A stretch of 64,000 nt of DNA from Phytophthora quininea (lineage: Eukaryota; Oomycota; Peronosporomycetes; Peronosporales; Peronosporaceae), in contig JAAVTG010000623.1 in the NCBI GenBank assembly GCA_011947345.1, positions 124,001 through 188,000 on the forward strand, in the 5' to 3' direction. The notes under the pieces are model-generated. The model was not told the origin of the DNA. It saw only the letters and a program-made list of their open reading frames with translations, and did not search any database. Positions 9,913 through 20,940 of the stretch are shown one piece after another (position 1 is the stretch's first letter; every line of letters begins with the position of its first letter). Position numbers and translations under genes: made by a program.

Positions 9913-12359
9913 ATGACAAAGGGAGTCTGGGTGCAGTTAGTCGACCAGGCGGGGGAACCGCTCAAGCACCATTCAAGAGCTCTACTGGAGGTACCTGATG
10001 TTACAACTGCTGCTAAGCTCCGCGATATCGTGTGCGAGCAGTATGATGAGCGGGAGAGTTTCGTAAAGATCACTTCTTGTGAGTTGCTGGCGTTCGAGAA
10101 CGCGGCGGCGCAAGTGACGGGATCGGCTCTAGTAGGAGACATTGGAGCCCGTGGAGAACGGAAGAACAGTTCAATTATCGTGGAGCTGCCGTTAAGGAAA
10201 GTTTGTTCCGTTCTCATGGACGAAGGAGACGCAGACGAGAGCGAGCAGCCGGTAGCTTTTACCTACCTAGTGGAAGCCAACGTGAATGGTCTTCAAAAAG
10301 CAGTTTTCGATAGCTGCAGAACCGGCTTGGTGGATCGTCGTACAAACGATCTGAAAGTTTATGCGAACCAAGCGGAGTATGCGGCGCACCGTACTGTATG
10401 CTCAAGAACTCGATGGTATCGCTTGAAGGACTGGGATCAGAGGAAGCGGCCGTTGTTGTGGTAGCGCCGCGACGTCACCTTCGGCTAGCCGGACAGAAAC
10501 TGCGCATTAATGAGGGCGACCTGCAGCCATTCCCGGCTGGAATGGCACAAGAGTTGCAGCTAGTTTTCAAAGGACTAGAAGATGAGACCCAAAGCGCCTT
10601 CCCGACGGCTAAGCTCACGGGGGTTCCAGCACTGCGGCGGCTTTCCATCGTGGTATTTCGTGCGGGTGGAGGAGCGTACGGTCTGGAGCATTCTCGTGGA
10701 GCTGATTCCAAAGGGCTGGAGAATGGCTGCCGTTGTAATGGCACTTAAGCAGATGACAGAAAATTGCAGACTGATGAATTTAACTGAGACTCTTCGAGCT
10801 AGCCTACCTCTAGCTGTGTGTGTCCCGGGCTGATGTGTAGCAAATGCAGGAGAACGAAGATCGGCTTCCCAATGACGAGTTGTCTGCTGTCTGTTGCCGA
10901 GTGGCTGCGCAACCTCCACGTCGTCGCTCCAGCCTCGGCGCCAAGCTGACGAAGGCTCGGCCCTTCGTACGCGGAGATTCATTGGGTCACCGCTGGAATG
11001 ATGCAGTCGTCGTGGACATTACAGCCGTACTGTGGTGGTGGGCTCTCCGGGTGTTGGTAAGTCTTGCATCGTCATGCTGGTTGCCTAGTATTTGGCGATT
11101 GTGAAGAAGCACCAAGCAGTGATTATTCGGAAACTCAAAGGAAACTCACCCCGAACGCAATGATTTATCTTGACGGAACTCTCGCCAAATATGGGATCGC
11201 TACCGATGTTAGGTCTGAACAAATTACTGATCTCAGTCATGCTAAAAAGCGCAAGGGGGCTATCGTTATTGCTGACGGATAGCTGCAGGACGAGGTGGAG
11301 ACAGATGCACTACGACGATGTCATATCCTCGCGACAGCGTGTCAATATGACGTGAAGTGCGACGATCCTACGCAGCTCGTGCTGCTACCAGCGTGGCAGC
11401 GAGAAGACTTAATGGTGTTCGCTAGAGAGTCGAACTGGGGAGAGTTGGATGGCATCGAAACCCAATCGGACATATCTGATCATGCCAAGACGCATTATTA
11501 CTACAGCGGAGGCAGTTTACGAGAGTTTTGCAGGCCACTCGAAGAGCTCAAAAGGAGAACATACGTGGACGATCAACAAGCGGTTGCTCTTGTTCGTTAT
11601 TTTGGTGGTGGCAATTCTCTTGGCCAAGTTGACCAGCATCGACGGCACACCGTCCTCGATCGAAGTGACAAGGAAAACTACACGATTCGACTCCACTGGA
11701 GGACTTGCGTCGATTCGGAGTTTGCTTTGCGAAAGCTTTGGAAAGCCACGGGTGTGGAGAATATGGTGGAAGCCTACAAACTTGCTGAAGCCATCCAAGC
11801 GGGTTTTAGTAGCATCACGTATCGGTTAAGTGTGCTCGCTGCTCCGCGTCACGCGTTGCAATTTCGCCAAGTAAACTCGCCATCGGTGGTGTTACAAGTA
11901 GTGGACTCGGCACTGTCGATGACGGACGATCCCTACGAACGAATCGAGATAGGCGCTCAGGTATTTGGCGATGTAAAAGCGTTTACGGACAACCGAGGTA
12001 ACGCTGTGAAGGCTACGTGCTGGTATCCGGGAGCAAAATATCCCTCCGTTGACGTCGTCGTGAACTGCATAGCTAGTTGGGGTGATCATTTCACGTTTTC
12101 AGAGGCGATTGTGGCGTTGATTCACGCAGGGAGTGAAGATACAACGACGTTCGACTTGCAGCAGTGGGCCAACTTGGCCGAAGACCTGGACGAGAAGCCT
12201 GACTTCGCAGTTGGGACACTCGTGTTGGTAGTGGGTTTTCCTGACGCCGACAAGCGCGCACAATTCAAGCTACAGAATGCTGACGCTCTTGCCGAAGCCT
12301 CGGTGGAGTCTATCGTGTGCTGCTTCAAGCCAGAAGAGTATTGCTCGGCTCTGCGGTAA
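9913..12359 (+). pseudogene. Crinkler/RHS-like P-loop NTPase, copy 1 (broken)
   Basis: It starts at ATG 9913 (MTKGVWVQLVDQAGEPLKHH). The N-terminal header of about 160 residues matches copy 2 at 46320 (FENAAAQ, VNGLQKAVFD, DLKVY) but lacks the LFLAK motif of classical Crinklers. Next comes FPSWYFVRVEE, and after about 250 bases of unmatched sequence the P-loop GSPGVGKSC near 11041-11067. The long 354-residue frame to 12359 carries YYYSGGSLREF and an LVLVVGFPDAD C-terminal strand. Internal stops (after the P-loop and before 11283) and frame changes show decay. Related oomycete proteins are host-targeted effectors or retrotransposon-hot-spot-like NTPases (family knowledge). Function here is inference. 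Confidence 0.65.
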
Positions 12360-12429
12360 GCTACTCTTGACTAAGAAGATACCAAGTTTTTCATCGTAAA
12401 TATATTAGCATTTCTCAGGAGCTGGTTGC

Positions 12430-12770
12430 TTAGGCAAAGTTGCGTGGTGCGTTGGCGTCTCCGCAGTAGTCCGTGACGAGTTTGTCGTACGCCTTGGCGG
12501 CGTCCACGGGAGTGAAGAAGTCGCCGCTGTTGATCACTCGGCCGTCCACTTCAAGCTCGGCACTGTACTTTTGGTCTTGGCAGCGTTGAAGCGCACGCCC
12601 AGGAACTCCATGGCGGCGGCGTTCTCGGTCTCAGCAACGTGCACGTCCTCAACGTTGCAGGACTCGATGATGGCTCGTAGCGCTGACGTCTGTAGTGCTC
12701 TGGCGTGCAGCACATTGGGGTGGCATCGCGTCGGTAGACGAAGAGCTTGGCGCAGCAGTTGGGACGACAT
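12430..12770 (-). pseudogene. AP2-like domain protein with mitochondrial-type leader (left copy)
   Basis: Starts MSSQLLRQALRLPTRCHPN, an Arg/Leu/Ser-rich leader without acidic residues that looks like a mitochondrial presequence. Then comes FLGVRFN, and in a second frame KYSAELEVDGRVINSGDFFT with VDAAKAYDKL and a final APRNFA. The pattern GVRF...W/Y-AE-strand...F-x-T-x-x-x-AAxAYD...NF is that of an AP2/ERF-type three-strand-plus-helix fold. The two frames join if one A is restored in the CCAAGACC stretch near 12577. The same loss is present in the other arm. About 113 residues if corrected. Role unknown; possibly organellar DNA binding (inference). Confidence 0.6.
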
Positions 12771-12783
12771 CTTTCAAGGCGAA

Positions 12784-12846
12784 GTGGTGGTGTGGTGGTG
12801 GTGACTGTGGTGGTGGGTGTGGTGGTAGTGAGTGTAGTGGTGGTAT
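12784..12846. repeat. Low-complexity GGT-rich tract (left arm)
   Basis: Interrupted GTG/GGT repeats just upstream of the AP2-like start codon. The mirror tract is at 20452-20516. It encodes a long threonine run in another frame, which I do not regard as coding. Confidence 0.7.
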
Positions 12847-13018
12847 CCGCTTGAGTCTTAAGTGGTGAATTCCGGAATGAAAACGCTGGCGCTGTTTGAC
12901 GGCCAGTGTGAACAGCACACATACGCCGCCGCTCTTGCACTCATACAGGTCGTCACGCAGCACTTTTCTCTAATCGCAGCGCATGTCTATCGCTCGAGGC
13001 GTGATACAAGCCAATGAC

Positions 13019-13513
13019 GCGCTTCAAGCGGGGGCTACGAGCCGTGTCGACGGTGGCGCTCGCTTTTCTCCTGGCTGTGGCCTGCAGATGAGTGCGTGGT
13101 GCATGTTCTCGACCGACCTGCATCTAATCCCCGTGCTTACGAAGCAGGAACGTGGTGGGTCTGCAAACGCTGTTAGTTGCGAGCTGGTAGAGACCGACGC
13201 ACCATCACGACCATAAGCGGCGGTCTCGCTGCGCAGATTGCGTTGCGCGGTGCACTCATCGCGCTACTGTCTCCTGCTTCAACGAGCCGGACGCCGTACT
13301 GTACGACTCGGCATGCTGCTTGGGTGTCCGCTCCAAGCAGCAGCGCACGTTGACAAGTACTTGTAATACTTGCCAGTACGAAAGACGAAGGCAGATGAGA
13401 TGCCAAGGAAACCAATTCAGTCGGTGTGCGAGCTGTGGAGACGACGATGGCTGCTGCGTTTTGTCGGCGATTCTTTTGCGTCTACAGCGTCAACTTCGAC
13501 GCTACGACTGACA
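13019..13513 (+). pseudogene. Possible cysteine-rich secreted protein remnant (left arm)
   Basis: An ATG at 13019 opens MTRFKRGLRAVSTVALAFLL, a good signal-peptide shape, but a TGA follows within about 26 codons. Downstream, one plus-strand frame is strikingly cysteine-rich (CADCVARC, DSACCLG, STCNTCQYE, RCASCGDDDGCC) up to a stop at 13513. The mirror sequence (20286 down to about 19787) shares the signal-like start and the last cysteine block but differs by small indels. It could be a decayed secreted cysteine-rich protein. Minus-strand frames here are also open, so the strand and even the coding nature are uncertain. Confidence 0.25.
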
Positions 13514-13756
13514 AGGAAATCTCGTGTGGCGGCTACCGAGCGGGTGATCTAAAGAGACTTTCACGCAGCAGATCCGCTCGTATCAGTGGCGTCCAAATTC
13601 AAGCCCAGCAGAACTGGCGCAGACGCGTGCTAACGTTTCCATGCAGTGCACGCGAAGTCTGTTCGACCGTACCATTGACGCCCTCGCGCACCTGCGGACA
13701 ACAACAGCACGAGTACAGCACAACACACGTCAGACAACGCAGGTAGCATTTCCAGC

Positions 13757-16700
13757 TTACATCCACGGGCGGATGACTCCGATGGCTCCTTTCGACGCAG
13801 TTGAGGCGGCCACTGGCTGTTTGGGCTTCGCTCGCTGCATTGCGGACGGGATTCTCTTTCGGTTGTAGGAAGGGCGACTCCCACATCCAGGTGGACATTC
13901 GTTCAGACCACGGGATTGACCAGGATGATACCGCGAGGACTCCTGCTGAACTCTACTCCCCTTTGGCGTTGCCGTACTCGCTTTCGACAATTGCCCAGTG
14001 CTCCTTATTGACGACCGTTGCGAAGACCGCTGCGTCAAGGTCGGCGATGGCTCCAAACGGATTCGCTCAACCTTTTGTGGTGGCTGCCTCTCCTGGCGCT
14101 TGTGACCCAGTTGAGGCGCTCGCTTCGAGCGATTTCGGACCGCGGCAGCACTCCCGGAGAGCGCCGACTTCGGTGGACCCAAGTGCCCAGACCCACCGAC
14201 ACGATGGACTCGGACAGAAACTCTAGGAGGCTGCACTGAGTACTCCACGTCTTCGTCTTCTTCGGCATCTTCGTCTTCATAGTCGTCATTGTCTTCTTGC
14301 TTAGCAGCATACAAATCAACATCGCTGTCCTCATTGTCTTCGTCCTTTTCCGAGCACACCCCGTCGGTGTTAGAGTCATCACGGTCTTCTCGGTTCTTCG
14401 AGACCTCGCTGGAATTGTCCTCCTTGACATTGCTAATGTGGTGGCGAGCTGCTGCTATCCCTTCTCTACTTTTCTTGGCTGTCGTGGTACTCCGACGACC
14501 AACTTCACGCGACCTCGGTTCGTTGCTGCCCAAATTCGCACGGTCTTGAGGCGTTGCTGCTGCAGGTTCGTTGGCGATGGTGTTCTTCTTGGAAAAGGTC
14601 AGATTCCCACGAAGACGGTGCTCGTTGATGAAGTTCTGTAGGTCGGCCTCACGAACACACTGGCGGGCGCAAAGCTCCTTGAGCTCTACATATTTGGCGT
14701 GGGTTTGCCTCAACTCCTCTTCCCGCTGCCGCAAGCGTTTCTTCAGGAAAAGAAGCGTGTCCGGCTGCTCGTCACCTTCTTTATTGTCGAGTTGTTGACC
14801 TGCAGAGCCCTCTCGGTTCTCCGTCAGCGAAGTAAAACCTGCATCAGGAAACTTTGGAAAGTCGAGCCACAGTCGATCGAGTACCGTCGCTAGACCGGGT
14901 TGGTCGCCACAACTCTTCAATGTCTGCATGCTGGCTGATTTCCAGCGGTGAACACTCACCAAGAAGTCACGGACACGCTGTGTCAGCGAGTCGACGTCCG
15001 TTCTGTAGTTGGCTTGGTCGTTTGTGTGCCGAGCACTCTCCAACTCATTCGGAGCGACTTTCAATCTACTCAAGGCAGCCTCCAGCTGTCGATTGGCTTG
15101 CTCCAAGCGAGCGATATCGGCTTCTTTTGCTGCAGCTGCTTCTTGAGAGCCTTGATTCGGCCAGTTTGCTCGTTCTCGACAATACTGGGCCGCTGTTCCT
15201 GTTCAGAGATTGTCTCTTCGACCTTTTGACCAGCTCATTGTCTTTCGCTGCGAGCTGGTTCTCTAACGCTTCGATCTTGGCATGCAGCTGCTGGTTCTTG
15301 CCCTGCTCTTTAGCAGCTGCGTCATCTTCTCCAACACGCGTTTCTTTTCCTTTTGCAGCTTCAACTCAAGTCGACCAATGCTTTTATCCGCGCTCAAAGA
15401 AGACGACGCTCTATCAACTGGCTGATCTTGCACAACATCACTGTGTGAATGCTCAACTTCCTTTGGCGAATGCTTTGTCTGCAACGTTGCTGCACCTGCA
15501 GTTGCACCGGGAGCAGGTCCATTCGCCGGGCTTGAGATCTGGTCGTCCACGTCTGCAAATGAGTTTCTTTTCGCATGATCCGCTTCCACCTTTGGCGATC
15601 GCTTTGGTCGAGAAGTTGGAGCACCGGGTGCCTCCACACAAGTATTTTCCACCGGGTTTGAGACCTGGTCGTCCAGCAAATGACTCACCTTCAGTCTTGG
15701 TGACCGCTTCGTTCTTGAATCTGTCACGCCATTCATGTCATCAGTTCGACCGATTTTAGCAACTTCATTCAGTAGATCTGTAGGTAACTGTGTAGCACGA
15801 GAGGGCTTGACCGAATCCCCAACTACTGCCTCGCCAGACGGAGCTGCACAAGAATTTCTTTGAGCAGCACTGCCATTTTTGTGGGCATCTGAGTTGAAAT
15901 GGTCCGAGTGCGGGGTCCTGCTTTTGCACGACTTCTTGATGACTTGGCTGATTTGTTCTCGTGACGACTACTGTTCTCTTGGTTTGCATGTGTCCTTTTC
16001 GGCCGAGAACGCCGTGCATTGACCGCAGTTCGTCGCTCCTTCCGTTCGTTTCGAGAAGACGTCGCCGAGTCGGACACTTCGCTCTCTTCGGACGACATGT
16101 CTCCATCCATACCCTTTTGCACAGGCTCTGACCTAGCACGACGACTGCGTTGGTGGTTTGTGCTGATCATTTGCCGCCCAGAGTGGTGCACAGTACTAGT
16201 AGCCCGACGATGCTTTCCATGCCGCACATTTTGTCCTGAACGTGAAGAAGCCACAGAAAAGGATCCACTTTCATCACTTGATGAGCTGCGACCTTCATCA
16301 CTCGTCCTTTTAGGGCTACTCTTGAGAAGTTTTGTAGACTTGACTACTCCGTTCTTGTGACGACTGCTTGTCGGGTTTCTCATGTTTCTCCTGTTCTGCT
16401 GAGGGCGCGGTGCATTGGCCACAGTCAGTCGTTCGCTCAGTCCATATCGAGAAGAACCCGCCGAGTCGTTGTCCTCGCTCTCATCGGACGAAACTTCTCC
16501 ACCATTGTTTCTCTTCTCCTCGTGGCTGTAGTGGTTAGTTGTGTTTACCACGTGGGTTCGAGAATTCTGCACAGGAAAGGAATCTGGTCTCTGCTTTCCA
16601 TGGCGCCCACGGTGTCCAGAATGCCAAGAAGGAGCCTCAGGCTGACCATCATCGCCCGACGAATCATCACTCTTCAGTGAAGCCTCTGACTGCAATGAAA

Positions 16701-17229
16701 CAGGCGACAGCGACGAATCAAACCGCTTGCTACGTCGATGTGTCTGCTTCAATTTGGACTGCACTGACCGCTGCATTTTCCAGCTCTTGGTAGCACCTCC
16801 ATCTGCTGACTCTCCACTCTCTTCTTCATAGTCATTTCTGTACTCGATCCTGTAGTCTGGCCTACTAGATGGCAGCTCTTCTATCTGTGGCAGCTCCAAG
16901 CCTAGTGGGCACTCCTCTCTTGCTCGAATCTCGCCCGACGACAAGTAGACCAACGCCATGGACTGGTCCACAGCCCTATTAGAAGACATGAATCTTTGGG
17001 AATGAACTATACGTCCATTTAGCGTGAATTCGTCGCTGTCTTGTTGCAACACTTGCTTCCGCATACGGTACGGGTGTTGAGGGTGCAATTGCTCGTCTTC
17101 TGCCTGGTTGCTGGATGGAAGACGGCGGTCACTAGTGAGAGGGAGGTCTAGCTGCTTGCTGCGAGAGGAAATGGTCACCACGTCGTTTGAGCTCTCGAAG
17201 ACGCGCACATCTTGCACGCGACTCAGCAT
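13757..17229 (-). CDS. Long charged coiled-coil protein (left copy, several frameshifts)
   Basis: I do not recognise the family. It starts at ATG 17229 (MLSRVQDVRVFESSNDVV). The first about 470 residues are Ser/Arg/Glu-rich and disordered in character. Next come KRSP-type repeats, then a coiled coil (LELKLQKEKKRVLEKMTQLL, then EQANRQLEAALSRL), a segment with RVRDFLVSVHRWKSASMQTL and LDRLWLDFPKFPDAGF, then KKRLRQREEELRQTHAKYVE with ELCARQCVREADLQNF. It ends with an acidic stretch (EDEDAEEDEDVEY) and a basic tail to 13757. Compared with the right arm it lacks single bases in three coiled-coil positions near 15.32, 15.22 and 15.13 kb, and there is another shift near 15.91 kb. About 1,150 residues if corrected. 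Confidence 0.6.
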
Positions 17230-17391
17230 GGCAACGTTTGGCCCCGCGCGGTTTTTCAAACTGGCACATGGCTACACTAGAGGTTCTATTCGAATACGCG
17301 GGCGCTCAAATAGAAGCACCATCCCGAATACATTGCATTAAGAATGCTTCTATTCGAGCTCATGTCGTTCGAATTGAAGCTCCACTCTAGC

Positions 17392-19543
17392 GATGTGCAA
17401 GATGTGAGCTCGGACGACGTGGTGGTGGTCTCCTCTCGCAGCAAGCAGCTAGATCTCCCTCTCAGGAGCAAAAGACGAGCAATTGCACCCTCGATGCCGT
17501 ACCGAAATAAGTGCTGCATCAAAACAGCGACGAACTCGCGCTAAATGGACGGCACGTCCATCGTATCTGTCAGTAGAGCTGTGAACCAGTCCGTGGCGTT
17601 GGTCTGTTTGTCATCAGGCAATATTAGAGCAGGAACAGCCTCGCACTGGGTGAGTGCTGATGATTACAGCCACCCCAACAAGATACAATGGCGCGCAGCT
17701 AAAAGAAACTCGTTTGCAGATGTGGACGACCAGATCTCAAACCCAGTGAATGGAACTGCTTCGGGTGCAACTGCAGGTGCAGCAACTTCACGCACAAATT
17801 CGACCAAGGTGGGAATGGAGCATTCACACGGTGATGCTGTGCAAGATCAGCCAGCTGATAGAGCGTCGTCTTCTTTGAGCGCGGATAAAAGCATTGGTCG
17901 ACTTGAGTTGAAGCTGCAAAAGGAAAAGAAACGCGTGTTGGAGAAGATGACGCAGTTGCTAGAAGAGCAGGGCAAGAACCAGCAGCTGCATGCCAAGATC
18001 GAAGCGTTAGAGAACCAGCTCGCAGCGAAAGACAATGAGCTGGCCAAGAAGGTCGAAGAGACAATCTCTGAACAGGAACAGCGGCCCAGTATTGTTGAGA
18101 ACGAGCAAACTGGCCGAATCAAGGCTCTCAAGAAGCAGCTGCAGCAGAAAGAAGCCGATATCGCTCGTTTGGAGCAAGCCAATCGACAGCTGGAGGCTGC
18201 CTTGGGTAGATTGAAAGTCGCTCCGAATGAGTTGGAGAGTGCTCGGCACACAAACGACCAAGCCAACTACAGAACGGACGTCGACTCGCTGACACAGCGT
18301 GTCCGTGACTTCTTGGTGAGTGTTCACCGCTGGAAATCAGCCAGCATGCAGACATTGAAGAGTTGTGGCGACCAACCTGGTCTAGCGACGGTACTCGATC
18401 GACTGTGGCTCGACTTTCCAAAGTTTCCTGATGCAGGTTTTACTTCGCTGACGGAGAACCGAGGGGCTGTGCAGGTCAACAACTCGACAATAAAGACGGT
18501 GCCGAGCAGCCGGACACGCTTCTTTTCCTGAAGAAACGCTTGCGGCAGCGGGAAGAGGAGTTGAGGCAAACCCACGCCAAATATGTAGAGCTCAAAGAGC
18601 TTTGCGCCCGCCAGTGTGTTCGTGAGGCCGACCTGCAGAACTTCATCAACGAGCACCGTCTTCGTGGGAATCTGGCCTTTTCCAAGAAGAACACCATCGC
18701 CACCGAACCTGCAGCAGCAACGCCTCAAGACCGTGCGAATTTGGGCAGCAACGAACCAAGGTCGCGTGAAGTTGGTCGTCGGAGTACCACGACAGCCAAG
18801 AAAAGTAGAGAAGGGATAGCAGCAGCTCACCACCACATTAGCAATGTCAAGGAGGACAATTCCAGCGAGGTCTCGAAGAACCGAGAAGACCGAGAAGACC
18901 GAGAAGACCGAGAAGACCGTGATGACTCGAACACCGACGGGGTGTGCTCGGATAAGGACGAAGGCAATGAGGACAGCGGTGTTGATTTGCATACTGCCAA
19001 GCAAGAAGACAATGGCGACTATGAAGACGAAGATGCCGAAGAAGACGAAGACGTGGAGTACCCAGTGCAGCCCCCAGAGTTTCTGTCCGAGTCCATCGTG
19101 TCGGTGGGTCTGGGCACTTAGGTCGACCGAAGTCGGCGCTCTCCGGGAGTGCTGCCGCGGTCCGAAATCGCTCGAAGCGAGCGCCTCAACTGGGTCACAA
19201 GCGCCAGGAGAGGCAGCCACAACAAAAGGTTGAGCGAATCCGTTTGGAGCCATCGCCGACCTTGACGCGGCGGTCTTCGCAACGGTCGTCAATAAGGAGC
19301 ACTGGGCAATTGTCGAAAGCGAGTACGGCAACGCCAAAGGGGAGTAGAGTTCAGCAGGAGTCCTCGCGGTATCATCCTGGTCAATCCCGTGGTCTGAACG
19401 AATGTCCACCTGGATGTGGGAGTCGCCCTTCCTACAACCGAAAGAGAATCCCGTCCGCAATGCAGCGAGCGAAGCCCAAACAGCCAGTGGCCGCCTCAAC
19501 TGCGTCGAAAGGAGCCATCGGAGTCATCCGCCCGTGGATGTAA
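17392..19543 (+). pseudogene. Coiled-coil protein, truncated inverted copy (right arm)
   Basis: Mirror paralogue of 13757-17229. The N-terminal segment (SSRSKQLDLPL, then SRAVNQSVALVCLSSG) is followed by a short unique stretch. It then resumes at AKRNSFADVDDQIS, so the Ser/Arg-rich middle equivalent to about 1.3 kb is gone. The coiled coil is intact in one frame here (17698-18470), unlike the left copy. Single-base losses near 18465 (after TSLTENR) and near 19073 (before EFLSESI) break the downstream part. A 9-bp unit encoding REDREDRED is expanded at 18882-18919. Confidence 0.65.
18882..18919 (+). repeat. 9-bp tandem repeat (4 units) in coiled-coil gene
   Basis: Four units of a GAGAAGACC-type 9-mer encode Arg-Glu-Asp repeats. 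The left arm has a single unit at the matching place, so the expansion arose after the duplication. Confidence 0.8.
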
Positions 19544-19786
19544 GCTGGAAATGCTACCTGCGTTGTCTGACGTGTGGTGTGCTGTACTCGTGCTGTTGTT
19601 GTCCGCAGGTGCGCGAGGGCGTCAATGGTACGGTCGAGCAGACTTCGCGTGCACTGCATGGAAACGTTAGCACGCGTCTGCGCCAGTTCTGCTGGGCTTG
19701 AATTTGGACGCCACTGATACGAGTGGATCTGCTGCGTGAAAGTCTCTTTAGATCACCCGCTCGGTAGCCGCCACACGAGGTTTTCT

Positions 19787-20286
19787 TGTCAGTCGTAGCG
19801 TCGAAGTTGACGCTGTAGACGCAAAAGAATCGCCGACAAAACGCAGCAGCCACCGTCGTCTCCACAGCTCGCACACCGACTGAATTGGTTTCCTTGGCAT
19901 CTCATCTGCGTTCGTCTTTCGTACTGACAAGTATTACGAGTATTGTCAACGTGTGCTGCTGCTTGGAGCGGACACCCAAGCAACATGCCGAGTCGTACAG
20001 TACGGCATCCGGCTCGTTGAAGCAGGAGACAGTAGCGCGATGAGTGCACCGCGCAACGCAATCTGCGCAGCGAGACCGCCGCTTATGGTCGTGATGGTGC
20101 GTCGGTCTCTACCAGCTCGCAACTAACAGCGTTTGCAGACCCACCACGTTCCTGCTTCGTAAGCACGGGGATTAGATGCAGGTCGGTCGAGAACATGCAC
20201 CACGCACTCATCTGCAGGCCACAGCCAGGAGAAAAAGCGAGCGCCACCGCCGACACGGCTCGTAGCCCCCGCTTGAAGCGCGTCAT
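19787..20286 (-). pseudogene. Possible cysteine-rich secreted protein remnant (right arm)
   Basis: Mirror of 13019-13513. It starts MTRFKRGLRAVSAVALAFSP. One more T in the T-run than the left copy changes the reading frame after the hydrophobic stretch. The conserved distal block NTCQYERRTQMRCQGNQ then RCASCGDDGGCC is recognisable. Indels relative to the left copy argue against strong coding constraint. Confidence 0.25.
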
Positions 20287-20451
20287 TGGCTTGTATCACG
20301 CCTCGAGCGATAGACATGCGCTGCGATTAGAGAAAAGTGCTGCGTGACGACCTGTATGAGTGCAAGAGCGGCGGCGTATGTGTGCTGTTCACACTGGCCG
20401 TCAAACAGCGCCTGCGTTTTCATTCCGGAATTCACCACCAAGGACTCAAGC

Positions 20452-20516
20452 GGATACCACCACCACACTCACTACCACCACACCCACCACCACAGTCACC
20501 ACCACCACACCACCAC
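20452..20516. repeat. Low-complexity ACC-rich tract (right arm)
   Basis: Mirror of the tract at 12784-12846, immediately upstream of the right AP2-like gene. Confidence 0.7.
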
Positions 20517-20529
20517 TTCGCCTTGAAAG

Positions 20530-20870
20530 ATGTCGTCCCAACTGCTGCGCCAAGCTCTTCGTCTACCGACTCGATGCCACCCCAATCTGCTGCACGCCAG
20601 AGCACTACAGACGTCAGCGCTACGACCCATCATCGAGTCCTGCAACGTCGAGGACGTGCACGTTGCTGAGACCGAGAACGCCGCCGCCATGGAGTTCCTG
20701 GGCGTGCGCTTCAACGCTGCCAAGACCAAAAGTACAGTGCCGAGCTGGAAGTGGACGGCCGAGTGATCAACAGCGGCGACTTCTTCACTCCCGTGGACGC
20801 CGCCAAGGCGTACGACAAACTCGTCACGGACTACTGCGGAGACGCCAACGCACCACGCAACTTTGCCTAA
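20530..20870 (+). pseudogene. AP2-like domain protein with mitochondrial-type leader (right copy)
   Basis: Mirror copy of the gene at 12430-12770, differing by only a few residues (for example Val to Leu at about position 20, Ala to Pro in SALRPIIES). It carries the same one-base loss that separates the leader half from the AP2-like half, so as read the product would stop after about 78 residues. It sits 70 bases before the stop of the truncated NTPase gene copy on the other strand, the same arrangement as in the left arm. Confidence 0.6.
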
Positions 20871-20940
20871 GCAACCAGCTCCTGAGAAATGCTAATATAT
20901 TTACGATGAAAAACTTGGTATCTTCTTAGTCAAGAGCAGC

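Larger units (their letters stand above)
12178..17220 (+). repeat. Left arm of giant inverted duplication
   Basis: Read from outside inwards, this arm matches the reverse complement of 17392-21121. It holds the last about 180 bases of the copy 1 NTPase gene, a minus-strand AP2-like gene (12430-12770), a cysteine-rich possible coding stretch, and the full-length coiled-coil gene (13757-17229, minus). Protein-level identity across the shared parts is very high (for the AP2-like gene only a few residues differ). The arm is about 1.3 kb longer than its partner because the partner lacks the middle of the coiled-coil gene. Confidence 0.9.

Noticed and set aside
12551..12940. Threonine-run open frame on the minus strand (and mirror 20360-20929)
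   Set aside because: Produced by the GGT/ACC low-complexity tract and out of frame with the AP2-like coding sequence that has recognisable structure.
14854..15759. 301-codon plus-strand open frame in the left arm
   Set aside because: Antisense to the coiled-coil gene; the matching mirror stretch is coding on the opposite strand in the right arm.
18324..19499. 391-codon open frame on the minus strand
   Set aside because: Antisense shadow of the Ser/Arg/Glu-rich coiled-coil gene in the right arm; its composition follows from the sense codons and it has no motif.
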